Source: Todiramphus chloris collaris
Lineage: Eukaryota > Chordata > Aves > Coraciiformes > Alcedinidae
Assembly: GCA_025345505.1 (NCBI GenBank)
Contig: JANVCC010000018.1
Location: 53,311,411 to 53,375,410 of the forward strand
DNA: 64,000 nucleotides
Reading direction: 5' to 3'
The position numbers and the translations under genes are program-made. The first letter of the stretch is position 1. Each line of letters starts with the position of its first letter. Positions 1-12,831 of the stretch are shown here, in pieces. A model generated the notes under the pieces. That model saw nothing but the letters and a program-made list of their open reading frames with translations, ran no database searches and was not told the DNA's origin.

Positions 1-2889
1 CTCCCAGCACAACTGGATCTTCCTCATACCAGATGCTTTTACCTACACAAAAGCAAGTCTTTCTCTTAAGTCACTGTCAAACAAACTGGAGAAGGCTGGT
101 AAAAGCAGTGAGACTGGGGAGAAATATTTTACTATTTCCAGTCCCAAAATAAGGCAAAACTTTTATACCTGGAACAGGAAAGTGTTTAAAACAAGCAAGT
201 GTGTATATTTGCAGAGTTCTGTGAAGTTAGTCAGTGAGGTGATTAAAAACTTGAGCTCTCTCAAGCATTGTTCTGCTGATATTGGTCATGGACAGTGAGC
301 ACATGCCCATGAGAGGCATTATGTTCTTGCTTCCTCCCTCAGGTGTACTTGCTTGGGCATCACTTAGATCTTGGTCCTCATTGCTCTGAAGAAAATGTCT
401 GGCACACAGGATTAGAAAGACTGAAACTATGAAGAGAGGCTCAGGTGGTAGTGATTCTTCCCTCTCCAAAGAAATAGTGAGGGCACCTGGAACACAAATG
501 AAACTGTCTCACTGGGGGCCTGAGCAGTGCTTGTTAAATACTTAGGAGATCAGAGGTGTCCCTTAAAATGGAATTCAGCTTTAAGGTGAACAGAGATCAC
601 AGCAGTCCCTGCTAGAAGATGCTGTGAAACCACCTTTGCTAAACTTAAAAATAGTGTAAGGGTTGTAATGTAAGACTTCTTTGTATGGATGGAGAAAATG
701 GCTTTCAAATTGCCTGTTGCCTTAAGTATTCAGGTAAGCGTCTGTTGATGAACTCCTTCCTTTCTTTCCTGCTCTTAATTTTCATTTGTCAGGTTTGTTT
801 GTTCAGGCAAAATTCAGTCAGGTCCTGCACACCATAGCTCTGTAATAACAGACAGACCTGGCTTCCAGAAGCTAGCAGAGAAGGTTAGCAATGTAACCTC
901 TGTTCTGTTACCTTGGGGGCAAAACCAACATCCTTGACATCTGCAGTTTGTTGCCCAAGGCTACACATCAGTTATATGGCAGAGCGAAGAGTGGTGCATC
1001 TTCTGCTTGGAAAGGCAGTGTGTTCCTTGGCAAGCTCCCCAGAGGGCTCATGCAGATTTGTATCTGTTTGTCGTTGCTGTGCTAATCACCTTGTGGTTAA
1101 TGCAGATGAGTGACTTAGCCTACTTAGTGGGGTCAGGGATAGGGAATATTTCTGATCTCCTTATTCCTCTCTGTTTGCCTGAGTTTTCTCTGCTTCATGG
1201 GGAACATAACAGTAACACTGAGAGAGCCAAATATTTGCTTGTATGAGTACATATCTTAATTAGCAAAGTTCTTTGGGAAACTGTATGTGGCAAGTGCTCC
1301 GACAACAAGAGGAATCCTTCATGCTATAAAAAGGCAGGATTTGTTTCCTCCAGCGTTTAGTCACCTCTCAGGATGGTGCCACTGATTTCTCCTCCTCCCC
1401 CTTTAATACACACATTATGTAAATAATCCCAACAATAAGCTGTCTGGAGTATTTTATTGCTTAATTAATATGGTTTCAATATTATGAATAAATAAGATCA
1501 CATTCAGATTGTGACTACAGTAAAGTTAAGGGGATATGATCCAAGAAGGAGTTTCAAATCCCTTTACATCTGTTCCTCTATTTTGTTGGATTAATTTTAT
1601 GTTCTAAATTAAATTATTCTTATGAATCCATTTCCTCTGATGTTCTGCTCTCCTTCCCCCCCCCCCCCCCATCTTTTTATCAACTGTCTGCTCAACACCT
1701 TTGCTGCTCTCTCACATGGGGAAATAAAAGCCACTTGACAGCCCAGCTGGCTAAGCAGGTCTGTGTTGTTTCCCTTCATCCCTCGTGGGGCTGCTGAATG
1801 TGATGGGTTTGGAAAGCTCTGGACTGGTTAGTCTCTGTTTTCAGATGAATGTAGGCTTTCCAACTGGCATTCATTATTACTTTGACCCACGTTTTAATTA
1901 AAAACTTGGGAATTCAAAATCCATTGAACTGTAGCAGACTTACTTTTTATGAAAGGATTCTTCTCTTCCTCTCTTTCTTACCCTAAAATAAAACTCAAAC
2001 CCAAACACCTTCCAGGGCCTTGCTTATTTCTGTTTAGTGAAGGAGAAAGAGTTGTTATATATTCATTTCCTTTACACGATTCTTACAAGGATTTTTTTTC
2101 TTTAAACTTTTGGCTACAGAAATGCTGATGTCACTTTAGTTTCCAAGTCATCAGAAAAGAGAGAAAAAAAGAAAGAAATTTAGAAAAAGGTCGCAAGACA
2201 AGAAAACAAAAATCTTGTAGGCATGTAAGGTGCTCATTTAGGAACTCAGATATTTAAATTTTGCTAATTTTTAAACTCTTGATGGAAGCAACTGCCTCTC
2301 CCTTGAGCTAGGGGAAGGTTCTAGCACATTTTGGACACTTCCAGCAGGTGAAATAACTGAGTTGTGGGTACAGGTGCTAAGGAGCTCCCTGTCCTTCTTT
2401 GTATAAAGAACCACCTTTGCTCAAAGATTCTTCCTTCCAGACCTGACCTTGCACAGCACAACCAGGGCCCTGACCCATGCTAAGTGCCCTCCTTACTGCT
2501 TCTGAAACACTGCAGCTGCCTCCCCCTCCTCCTTGGTATTCCTGTTGCTGAGAGCAGACAGCAGTGCTGGGCCCACTGATATCTGACTGTGTGGTCCCTG
2601 TTATTCCTAAAATGAGTAGCTCCTTATTCCCAACTGATTTACCACCATTACCTTTGATAGGATCAAAAGTCTGTAGTTGTTGTAAATATCCTCTTCTTTT
2701 CCTACCTACATATTTTTAAGACCTTGCAGGCATGCGATTATTAGTGGGACTAGAGTGCTTCTTCTCTGGAGGAAAATAAATTAGTTGAAATCAACCTGCC
2801 AGGTTAGAAAGCCCTTGGAGAGGGACAAACTAACGTGGGCAGACTAAATGACCATTTAGAAACAGATTATCGCTGGAAATTTACTGGTT
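1..2889. other. Intergenic DNA downstream of MAN1A1, no gene recognised
   Basis: There are no exons with conserved protein similarity on either strand. It holds a 15-C run (1656-1670) and a purine-rich stretch at about 2154-2216. The longest open frames (under 85 codons) look like chance. In mammals FAM184A lies downstream of MAN1A1 on the same strand; none of its coiled-coil coding sequence was recognised here. Confidence 0.5.
1656..1670. repeat. Poly-C tract, 15 nt
   Basis: An uninterrupted run of 15 C sits between TCCTT and ATC in a pyrimidine-rich context. It is one of four runs of 12 or more C in the first 17 kb of the window, all with C on the plus strand. Confidence 0.95.
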
Positions 2890-3413
2890 TTATAGGATTG
2901 TTGTCAGGCCATTATCATAATCTTCACTCATCTGGAGTACTGTGTCCAGTTCCTGTCTCCCCAGTTCAAGAGGCACGAGGGAATACTAGAGAGTCCAACA
3001 GGATGCTGTGAGGATCTCTTATGAGAAAAGGCTGAAAGCCCTGGAACTGTTTAGCCTGGAGCAGAGAAGGCTGAGGGGGGATCTTTATGTTTACAAATAT
3101 CTGCAGGGTGGGTGTCAAGCAGAAGGGGCCAGTCTCTTTGCAGTGGTGCCCAGTGATAGGACAAGGGGCAATGGTCACAAACTGGAACATAGGAAGTTCA
3201 TCCTCAACATGAGGAAAAACTTCTTCACTGTGAGCGTGATGGAGCCTGGAACAGGCTGCCCAGAGAGGCTGTGGAGTCTGCTTCTCTAGAGAATTTCAAG
3301 ACCCACCTGGATCTGTTCCTGTGTGGCCTGCCCTGGGTGATCCTGCTCTGGCAGGGGGGTTGGACTCAATGATCTCCGGAATTCCCTTTCAACACCTACC
3401 GTTCTGTGATTTA
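2890..3413 (+). mobile_element. CR1 LINE, 5'-truncated 3' fragment
   Basis: This is the 3' end of a chicken-repeat-1 retrotransposon. Degenerate translation gives the RT C-terminal region ([20 protein letters not shown], then YKYLQGG, then NMRKNFFTV), followed by the 3' UTR block CACCTGGATCTGTTCCTGTG and a terminus near TTCTGTGATTT. It closely parallels the 3' part of the CR1 at 49235-51148, so the two may belong to related subfamilies. It is 5'-truncated, as is usual for CR1, and no longer codes for a functional protein. Its upstream boundary is approximate. Confidence 0.93.
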
Positions 3414-3763
3414 CATGCTGCCGTGTCTCACAGTGAATGGTGAAAGGTGAAAACAAGTATTTTCTGCTATATTTTGGGGTATATTTTTGCACTTTTATTT
3501 AATGCTATTCTTACACTCCTGTGTTGCAGACTACTGCCTGCACCCAAGTGCTTGTAGAGCAGTCTGTCTGGTGTATGGTTTTTCTCCTTCCCTCATGGGA
3601 ATGCAAAGAGAAGATGCAGGAGGCATCCTGAGTCGGCTCCCGCATGTTGGGAGATGTGTGCTGTGGTTGTTACTTCATGGTGATGTCTCTGAATCTGCCC
3701 CTCAAACTGGGAATACTTTTTCCCCACTTAAGGCATATTAGCTGTAATTTCTGCTCTTTTAAT

Positions 3764-3777
3764 CCCCCCCCCCCCCC
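3764..3777. repeat. Poly-C tract, 14 nt
   Basis: An uninterrupted run of 14 C follows TTTTAAT and precedes AACCCC. It is similar to the runs at 1656, 14771 and 16740. Confidence 0.95.
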
Positions 3778-6700
3778 AACCCCTTTCAGAGTTATGCTTA
3801 CCTCTTTCCCTGCAGTAAAAGAAAAAGCAACGTAATGCAAAGGGAACCATACCTGATTTATTCGTGCTTGTATAAACAGCGTGTATTTCTTCACATGCAG
3901 ATAAATAGAATTATAAAGACAAGACTTTGTGAATAAAATTTTGAGAAATGAGAGAGTTTGCTAGTAACTCATTTACTGTGACAGGAGATGAATAGAGGTA
4001 ATTTAGTCTCATAAAAGTAAAATTGGCTCATGTCTTACAAGGGGGTGGGAGGAAGAGTATTGTTTAGTGGCTGGAAAGCGGAGTGGAGTTGAGAATTGGC
4101 AGCCGTGCTGAGGGGGTTTGACTGCCTGGCTCTGTAACTTTGGGTGAGTCATTTTGTGTGCCTGGTGTACATGCTCCTTTCTGTAAATACACAGCTAATT
4201 CTTGACTGGTTTGTAGAGGTTTTTGTTCTCCCTGTGTGAAGCACCAGAAAATAGGTCTCCAGTGTGATGCTGCTCTATTGCCATATTTGAAGAAGTGTTT
4301 TTCCTCCTCTCTTCTCCTGTGGCTGATATATTTGCTTCATAAGTATATTTCAGCCTCCACATCTTTCCTGGGGACAGAGAGAGTGGAATGTAATCCTGAA
4401 AGAAAAGCAAATATCCTTTCATTTTAAAGGTATATATTAGCAAGAGAAAAAGATTAGGGCCCATGGGTCTAGGCATTATGAGACTCAGATGAAGTATGTG
4501 ATCTCTTAAGGTACCTGCCTCCTTGAACAAATAAGCTGGACTGAAGGCACAAATGCAGAGTGCCTAGGAAGTTCTTTCCCAGGACTTCCCTATTAGTCTC
4601 TTTTTAACTTTGTCTCTTTCAATCTATGCAAGAAACTTTCCCCTTGGTACTAGTGCAAATATTGTGAAAGACCTTGAGTTAAAGGATGGTCAGGGCTGCT
4701 CTGTGGTGTGGGCTGAACAGCGATTCCCTCTCAAGGTCCAGAGATGGCCTGGAATGAGTGCAAGACCTGGAAAGGATAAGGTGAGTGGTGAATCCATGAA
4801 AAGAACCAAAGATTTTGCATAAATTAGCTTTGGAGCAATTTATTCCCTCATAGCGAAGGAGAAGGACAATGGGATATGTTATGGCATGTGGTTTGTTTTT
4901 GAGGACGGGGCAGAGAAAGGAGATTGGAGGGTAAACTGGGTAGGCTCTGACATGGCCTCTGGATTTCAAAAGTTCAAGAGTATGCTTTATAAAAATCTGT
5001 GGGACTATCAAAAATGCACTGGCTCCACAATGTGGGTGATGTCTGCTTACTGATGTGAATTGATTAAAAACCCCAAATGTCTCTTTTCTGACAAACCAGG
5101 TTTCTTTCAGCAGTTTTAGTCTCTTAAGAAAGCTAAACAGTGAGACTGGCTTATTTCTACTGCATTTTGGTTCATAAGAAGCCTTTTCTATCAGTCTTTT
5201 TTGAAGCTGGAGTGTTGTAGTATAAAATGGACTTGCTAAACCTTACATTATCAGTAATTAATGTAATGATCATGCTTCTGTTTTCATTTTTGTGGGCTTT
5301 CTGGTTCCTCTGAGTGGTGATGATGTGCAGGCTGCCCTTTCTTTAATGAATTATTTACATGTTATTGCTGGTAACTGGAGACAGTAAGATGACTTGTGTC
5401 TTTTTTAAATGGTCCCTTAGTTAATCTGAAGATGCTGCTATGGCCGTACTACCGTACACACAGCTTCTGTGTTTTTAATCAGATCATCATTCTGCAAATC
5501 TGTGAATAATGTTGTTTACAACAGTTTGGGGCTTTTCACTAAACATTACAAACACCTTTGGCCTGGGACTTGCTGAAGTCTACAGAGATTGCTGTAGCCT
5601 GGGTACCGGTCCTCACGCTTTGCAGCCTCGGCTGTGATCTACTACTGGGATTTAAAAAGCATATTCCAGTTCAGGAAGCTGTACAAATGCTTGAGGTCTG
5701 GGTAGGCAGAATAGAACTGTACAAGCTCAGAGGAATCTCCATCTCTCCTAACCTTTATAAGGTTTGTGTGCATCTCTCTAGGAGACTTACTTGAAGAATG
5801 TCTGTGGGTACCTACCTCTCAGTGAAAGGGCAAATCCAGTGAGGGGTTCAAGTGGGATGTGAAGTGTATAAGGCTAAGCAGAGAGCTGGAGTAATCAGCA
5901 AAAACTGCTAGGTGATGTTCATGTTGATGAGCAACCAATAACCTGTGACTGCCACCTCTACAACAGGGGAAGAAATTATCAATTTGTAGGCTTTGTCTCT
6001 TCTGTTGTTTTAGCACAGAGCAAGATAAAAAGTGGATGCACTTTAAGTCAGGGAAGGAAAGCTATGAACAAGTATTTTCAACTTTTCCTGGCAGATGGGC
6101 CTTTTCACACTACAAGCACCTGCTTGTGCTGTGGAGAAGCACAGAGCCTGTGGACACACCAGGATCAGGGAGGAGAATTTTCCAGTTGAAAGGACAGGCG
6201 GCTAGTCTGCAGTGCAGGGTCATATCAAGATAATGACTTCTTTTTCTTTTTTTTCCTCCTGGTTATAGTTAGCAGGTCATGTTTTCACTGATTGACTCTT
6301 AGGTTAGGTTTCCAAAAGTGTTGCCCCTGCAGAGGCAGAGATGTGCTCTAGGTGTCTGCTCTGAAGGCCTCAGCCCTAAAAAGGAGGTGGCATCTCTGAT
6401 AGCAGTACCATTTTCATCATAATTAAATGCAATTTTTTTTTTTTTTTTTTTAAGAGCACAATTTGGCTGTGCGTGGGAGACAGACCTCCTATCTCTGACT
6501 CCTCCATTCTGAAGTATCTCACTATTATAATTCCCCTTGCCTAGTTTAGTGACTTCTGCTTGTAGAAGTCACATCATCTCTTCACTACTTTTCAACCCAA
6601 AGATTTCATCAGCTCATTTTGCCTTATTCTTTTCACTGATCTCCTTGTACCTTTTTCTTGTTTGAATAACTGCCCAGTGACTTGCATTTATCTTGCCTTC

Positions 6701-9133
6701 TATTGTAAACAAAAAAAATATCTCAGAAGAGGTGTCTGTATAACTTACTCTACGATTATGGCATTATAGAGTATAAATGGTTGTTATTAATAATGCATCT
6801 CAAAATGGTATCTTATTTTACAAGTATACTTTTATTTTAATATCCAATATTAATGGCATGCTTGTAAGTGTTCTGCAGCATATTTTATAAAAATTAATGT
6901 GAGTCCCACAAAGTGGGAACTCGCTACTGTGTCTGGCTGTTCAATTTTTGCTGAGAAATGGAAAGAGACTGCAGGGTTTTGTATGCAAATTCTGAAAGAT
7001 AGAGATTTGGCTTTATGTTGTTGGTAGCCAGTGTTGGGAGATGGAGAGAAAAAGAGCCTGAGAGACAATCTATTAAAATATTTGAGAGTGATAGGAATAA
7101 GAAAGCTTCACATTTTGTTGAAGCTATTCATGTTAAGACATGCATGCTTTAATTGAAGAAGCCAAACATCAGCTGAATTGAAAGCTCTGATTTGTTTTCA
7201 CTAGGTACAGCATAGCTCTGAATGATAAGAAAATGGATAGTTTGCTCAGCAAGGAAAAATCCAGATGTAGTGTTTATTTTCTAAAATAACCATATTTGAA
7301 AAATAGATCATCCATAGGATATTAAAAAAAAAAAAAAAAGGAAGAGACATAGCATCTATGCTGTCTTTTCCTCAGGCATTCCTTAGGCTGGATCTGCTCC
7401 ATAAATCTCCATGTAAAATTCTATGAAATTGTTTCTCAGAGTGAAAAATTGACTTTGCTACAATAAACAGGAGTTGTGCCGTCGACTAAAATGGAGCTGT
7501 TTAAGTTATTTCTTGCATCAATAAACATTTTTCTTCTTAAAAATTTTCCCCAGGTAGCCCATGATGATGATAGCATGAGTATAAAGATAGAAGATTTAGT
7601 GCCCCAAACAAGTTGTGACCATGAGAAGCCAAATGAATTCCCTAGTTGGAAAATGTTCTCACACTTCAGTGCGAGTCTCTTTCTTCCTCTTTTTTGCATT
7701 GAAACAGAAAGAAATGAGAATTGGATACTGAGATCTATGTTACAGTCTCTCAAATCCTACAGCAGGTGTGGATATTTGTAAGTATTGTTAATATCTGTAA
7801 ATGCATTGTAGTAAAAAATGCCAATAGAGGCTACTTATACTCTTACTTTTTAATTTAAAAATGTAAAGGTTTTGGATTTAAAGTAAGATGTGGACAATAG
7901 CATCTTACTGGACAAATGTATATAATTTTTGGATCCAAGGGAAAAAAAAATCTAAGAATACTTCATTGTTTTAATTACTCGGAGACAAAGCCAGCAAATT
8001 GAAAACCAGGATTATTTTTCTCCGTAGCTTCCATTTCCTGTAATTTAATGTAATTTTTCAGGGCTTTAGATGTGGGTACAACACTAACTGGCTTCACTTG
8101 TGAACTTATTTTTTTCTAAGTCTTTCAGGGTGGAAATGGTTCTGGTAGCAGCTGAGGGCCTTCCCAGGTCTTGTGAGTGGCACTTTTGTGTTGCTCTGCA
8201 CCGGTCTTGCCAGGAGACCCTGGGGAGGCCTCCCAGGTAATTGCTTGTTTGTAGGTCTTGGCTTATCTTCTCCCCCTTGTTTGCATCTCTGGGCATTGGG
8301 AGAAGTGATCGATAAGATGATAAACTCCCTTCTTCTGTTTCTCTCCCACTGGACAGTGAAGGTGTGTTTTAATTAGTTTTCTATCTCTCTGTATTCTTGC
8401 AATGACACTTACAGTAGAAAGATGCTTCATGAGAAAAGGAGGAAATAACAAGTTTCTTTTGTCTTTAGAGACTCAGGTTTTTCTAGCACCTTTCTTTTAA
8501 GCTCTTCCTCTTTCAGCCTGCTAAGTCTCCTCCTCCTTTGCTTTCTGTTTGAATGGGTTGCGCTTGAGTTAAGTCACCAAAATTAGTTTTCTGGGCCATC
8601 TGAGAAGCACCTGTGCCAAGAGAAATTGCTGCTTCTGGTTTTAGGAGTTTCACTCTTGTGCTTTTCTATACTCTGAGACATGAAGAAGTGAGTTGGTACT
8701 GTGGAGAGGGGAGCACTCTGTTCCCAGCCTCCATGGATGGTGGTTGATTAATGCTGTTGGTATTTTATTGTGAGTCCTCTGTGTAGTTAACTGCTGGTGA
8801 GGCGGATTTTATTTGCTCTTAGGCAAGTTTTGATTTGTTCGTGCTCGCTTCTATTCTGTGTGGTTGCTCTTAAACACAGGGATCATGGCAGTGAGAGATG
8901 GCTTTACACTCTAACTAGCAGTGGAAAAAGGATGTCTGAAGCTACTTCTGGCAATTGGCTGCTTATTGTTAAAACACTGAAACAAAATTAAGAGGTTGTC
9001 TGTCTTGGGTTGCATAGTTTCTGGAGAAACATCTGGACTCCAGAAGGAGTCAAGCTGTTACAGTGACCTTGCTTCCCATACGGTGCTGGCGGTGTTTGGC
9101 TCTGGAGCATTTCTTGGCTGAGATGCTGAGAGT

Positions 9134-9167
9134 GATACGTAGCTGTGATGGATACATAGCTGTGATG
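9134..9167. repeat. 17-bp tandem duplication
   Basis: GATACGTAGCTGTGATG (9134-9150) is followed immediately by GATACATAGCTGTGATG (9151-9167), with one mismatch. It looks like a simple local duplication in otherwise unique sequence. Confidence 0.85.
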
Positions 9168-9867
9168 CAGCTGAGAGCTTCCAAAGGCCTTGTTCCTATT
9201 GCTGGGTTCTGTTCTGAGATGTCAATGAGAACCTCAGTGGGACCAGTGAGGTGTCTGTGGTGGGAGGAGCACTCAGTGACCTTATAGGATGGAGTTTGAG
9301 GCTGTTTACAGCTTGGACCAGATCCCTGACCTGCATCTATGGGGCACTGGTTACGCATGGCTGGGCAGTGAATGAGACCGGTGGCAAACCCCTACTTACA
9401 CAGAGCAAATATCAGGGACAGGGACATCTCTGGTTCCTGAACCACAAAAAGGAGTTCTGTGATGCTTGAGATGAAGGTCTTTGTCTCTCCTCTCTCTGCC
9501 CTTCCAGGGAACAGCATAGTAAATGTGTCTGGATGTTAGACTCTTTTGGTGGTATTTTGAGCCATTGTTTTGCTCTCACTGGGTTTCTCCTACAATCTGG
9601 TGTTTGTCAGCTCCTACCCAGAGTGGCTGTGGAGTGTTGTAGTACTAATTTGCTGCTGCTGCCCTTGTTAGCTCTAGGTGGTATCTTTGAGGATGAGTGA
9701 GACAAATCCTGAAACTCTTGAGCACTTGTAGATTAGAAGGTGTTGTATAAACTGTAACGATTGGAACTGCACATGAAAAATATGTTTTTAGGGTAAGTGC
9801 TGTTTGTGCTTGCTTATGTATTGGGGAAGTTTTAGCTCGGTATTTAAACATGTATAAAGTCCTGCTG

Positions 9868-9993
9868 TGGGGTGTTTTTGTTGTGTTGTAGTTTGGTTGG
9901 TGGTTTGTTGTTGTTGTGGGTTTGGTTTTTTTGTGGTTTGGTTTTTGTGGGTGTTTGTTTTTTTGTGTGTGTTGGGTTTTGGTTTTTTTTTTT
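9868..9993 (+). repeat. T/G-rich low-complexity tract (GGTTTG/GTTTTG)
   Basis: About 125 bp consist almost only of T and G on the plus strand, with many GG and GGG islands (GGTTGGTGG, GTGGGTTTGG, TGTGGGTG), ending in an 11-T run. Two similar tracts lie at 24055-24149 and 52719-52836. An open frame across it encodes only a Cys/Phe/Val/Leu/Trp-rich string and is not considered a gene. Confidence 0.9.
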
Positions 9994-10789
9994 CCTTAAA
10001 TGGAGTGCTTATGGCTTGTTGTTACCGCTGGAAATGCAAATACCCGATGCATGGAAGAGCGTTTGAAACACACAGAAGAGGAGCTGGGAATTGCATCAAA
10101 CCCAGAAATAAATGGAATAGAAAGCAACTGTGGCTGAACGTTTAGCTGTAGTCAAAAGATAATAAAACTATAATAAACCCTCTTGTAAATGCAACTTTTG
10201 ATATAATTTTGCTCACGCCTTACTTTGTCCTCTCTGCTACACAATTCTTTATATTGTACTTTTGAAAGAGAGCATTGTAATATTTTTAAATTGCAAATGG
10301 AGAGAAAGGGACAAAGTGTACAGATACAGCTCTGCACAGTACATAGCAACAATTTGTCCCCATGGGGTTGAATATGTGATTGGACATAGCGAATGTGAAA
10401 GCAGCAAGGTTATGAGCATTCTCCTATTCTGAGGGTTTTTTTTTTAAATGTTGAGGGATTTCACATGCTAGGAGCAAGCAGCAGTGACTTACAAGATTCA
10501 ATCAGCAGCAGAGGAGTGACCTCCGAGAGCACACATCTGTGAGAACGACCTCCACTTTTGAGAGGGTTGGGGGCACCTGAGGTACTTGGAGCTGGGAGAA
10601 GCAGACGTGCCCCCACCAGCTAATGTAAAGTGCTAGACTGAGAAAAGTAGGATGAAAGCACAGGAGTGTTTCAGATCAACTGAGGTACCTCAAGAAACAG
10701 GCATAAAAATATAAAGTTTTTTTGGTGCAGAGTGTGCTGGTTATCAAATAGCTATTATTCAGCAGGTAGAGGTTAGTAGTAGGCTCCAG

Positions 10790-11535
10790 CCAGAGCCCCA
10801 TCCTGCCTGTGATTTACCCAAGGCAGTGCTACAGGCTTGGGGAGGGGTGGCTGGAAAGCTGCCTGGCAGAAAGGGACCTGTGAGTGCTGGTGGACAGCCA
10901 GCTGAACATGAGCCACAGTGTGCCCAGGTGGCCAAGGAGGCCGATGGCATCCTGGCCTGGATCAAAACCAGTCTGTCCAGCAGGAGTAGAGAAGTGATCG
11001 TACCCCTGTACTTGGCTGTGGTGAGGCTGCACTTGAATACTGTGCTCAGTTCTGGGTGCCACAAGATGAGAAAGACACTGAGGTGCTGCAGCGAGTTCAG
11101 AGAAGGGCAACAAGGCTGGTGAGGAGTCTGGAGGACATGTCTTATGAAGAGTGCCTTATGGGGTTGTTTAGTCTGGAGAAGAGGAGGCTGAGGGGAGACC
11201 TTATTGCTCTCTACAAATACCTGAAAGGATTTTGTAGTGAGGTGGGTCTTGGTCTCTTCTCCCAGGTTACTAGTGATAGGATGAGAGGAAATGGGTTTAA
11301 GTTGTGCCAGGGGAGTTTTAGGTTGGATATTAGGAAATAATCTTTTTTTTTTGAGTGGTGAGGCATTGGAACAGGCTGCCCAGGGAGGTGGTAGAATCAC
11401 CATCCCTGGAGGTGTTCAAAAGCCTAAATTTGGAACTTCAGAACATGGTTTAGTGTTCCTGATAATATTTAGTAGACAGTTGGACTTGATGATCTTGACG
11501 GTCGTTTTCAACCTTAATGATTCTATGATTCTAGT
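10790..11535 (+). mobile_element. CR1 LINE, 5'-truncated, different subfamily from 2890 copy
   Basis: The sequence has the standard CR1 order. First comes CAAGGCAGTGCTACAGGCTT, then a GCTGGAAAGCTGCCTGGCAG segment, then RT C-terminal codons ([24 protein letters not shown], [20 protein letters not shown]), then WNRLPREV-type DNA, and the terminus GATTCTATGATTCT at about 11535. The [12 protein letters not shown] / [12 protein letters not shown] signature differs from the 2890 and 49235 copies, so it is another CR1 subfamily. Frameshifts and an internal deletion near 11055 show it is inactive. A 214-codon open frame on the opposite strand (11403-10759) is an antisense shadow. The 5' limit is approximate. 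Confidence 0.93.
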
Positions 11536-11885
11536 GTTCTATAAAGATGGATTAGAACATCTGAACTGCTGGGAAAGAGCAGCAAGATCACAACTGTGAA
11601 GTCTTGAAGCAGTACAAGAAAGGTGAGAAACTTTGACTGTGTATTTTAGCAAGTACAGTTCAAACCAGCTGGGGTCAACCAGCGATGCAGCTGCCCACTG
11701 TGCAGGTCCTCCCAAAGCCGTGCCCTTATGCTTGGCTGCTGGGCTGTGTTGTGTTAGGGCAGCTGAATGTGGCAGCTTGGCAGCAGTGAGGCTGCCACAG
11801 CTCTGTTCCCCAGGTCCAGCCAGTAGCAGCATTTCGCATTTATTCCCTGTAGGTACTTGCACACACTGAGAGATCTATACAGAAC

Positions 11886-11918
11886 ACATATATATATATA
11901 TATATGTATATGTATATG
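11886..11918. repeat. TA / TATATG microsatellite
   Basis: An ACA(TA)n run of about 10 TA units continues into GTATAT repeats. It is simple-sequence DNA and likely length-polymorphic. Confidence 0.9.
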
Positions 11919-12150
11919 TCCAGCCACACAGATCAGCATGGAAGCACTTATACAAGTTTGACCTTTGTATGTGTGCAGAAAAGTTCCTTGCCCAGGAAAA
12001 GAGAAATGGAATTTAAAAAGAAAAGACCTATTGTGCCTGTCAGGAGCAGGGTAGGGCCAGGGAAGTTTTACCATCCAGCAAACTAGTTGTGCATGGCTGG
12101 CCCTTCTTATCCCTTGTTAGTCTCTTTTCCCATCCTTGTTCCTCTCAAAA

Positions 12151-12831
12151 TCACCTACATCCTTTGCTTTCCACACCTTTGATGCCTCCCCTAAACATCC
12201 CATAAGTCTTGTGCAATTCCAAGATGCTCTTCCCCTGCATACTCCTTGGCAATGGCTCCTCCACTCCAAAAGGTGCTCTGGAGAGTTGCTTCTTCTGACT
12301 CATCCTGATAGGTGGGCACCTACCTGGGCACCAGGGCTGAAGCCCTCCTGGGAGGAATGTCTTTTCCTCTGAGTCCCTCACATGGGTTCCTGTGTGCCCA
12401 CCTCCCTGGGTGAGTGGAGATGGGCCTTTGGGCTGACAGCTCTGGCCATGGGCGTAGCTATATCCTATTACATGTATGACACGGTACCCATCTGCTGGTG
12501 CTTGTGTGGTCCTTATATATGTTCTGATGAACTTTTTAAAGATCATGTAACCTACTGTTGCTGTAAGATAATAGCTATGAGAATCTTTCAACTGTTCCCC
12601 ATGGCTGACATAACTTTGGGCACTTCTGTCGTATGTGTTGCCAACCATGATGCCTCTCTGAGCTTCTGTAGTACCAGCAGATCCCTTTGTTACAGGGTGA
12701 TGCTCCTTGGCCAATGCGTCAGTGGCTGGAATGTGATAGTACACTAAAGCCACACTGACAGTTTTATTATTTTTCGTTAGCTTGAGGTGCTCAAAACTTA
12801 GCTCTGTGCTACTCTGATGGTGTGAAAGCAA
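12151..12831 (-). other. Unrecognised 226-codon open frame (hypothetical, doubtful)
   Basis: ATG to stop without interruption over 681 bp on the minus strand, in a block richer in GC than its surroundings. The product would start MLSHHQSSTELSFEHLKLTK and have no evident signal peptide, clear transmembrane helix or known motif. The C-terminal half is rich in Pro, Gly, Arg and Lys. A 121-codon plus-strand frame (12382-12747) overlaps it, which suggests low stop-codon density from base composition rather than coding. No Kozak, splice or promoter evidence was found. It may be chance, part of an unrecognised repeat or LTR, or a lineage-specific transcript; I do not assign a function. Confidence 0.12.

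Larger units (their letters stand above)
3414..10789. other. Intergenic DNA, no gene recognised
   Basis: No conserved exon was seen on either strand. It holds a 14-C run (3764-3777), poly-T (6433-6451), poly-A (about 7323-7338), a 17-bp tandem duplication (9134-9167) and a T/G-rich tract (9868-9993). Open frames of 60-111 codons on both strands show no family motif. Confidence 0.5.

Noticed and set aside
227..469. 80-codon minus-strand frame with a hydrophobic stretch (PLFIVSVFLILCARHFL)
   Set aside because: It could be mistaken for a small membrane protein, but it has no supporting context, conserved motif or splice evidence, and is short enough to be chance.
9867..10145. 92-codon plus-strand frame rich in Cys, Val, Phe and Trp
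   Set aside because: It is translation of the T/G-rich tract, not a membrane or cysteine-rich peptide gene.
10759..11403. 214-codon minus-strand open frame
   Set aside because: It is the antisense of the CR1 at 10790-11535; CR1 RT sequence read backwards commonly stays open.
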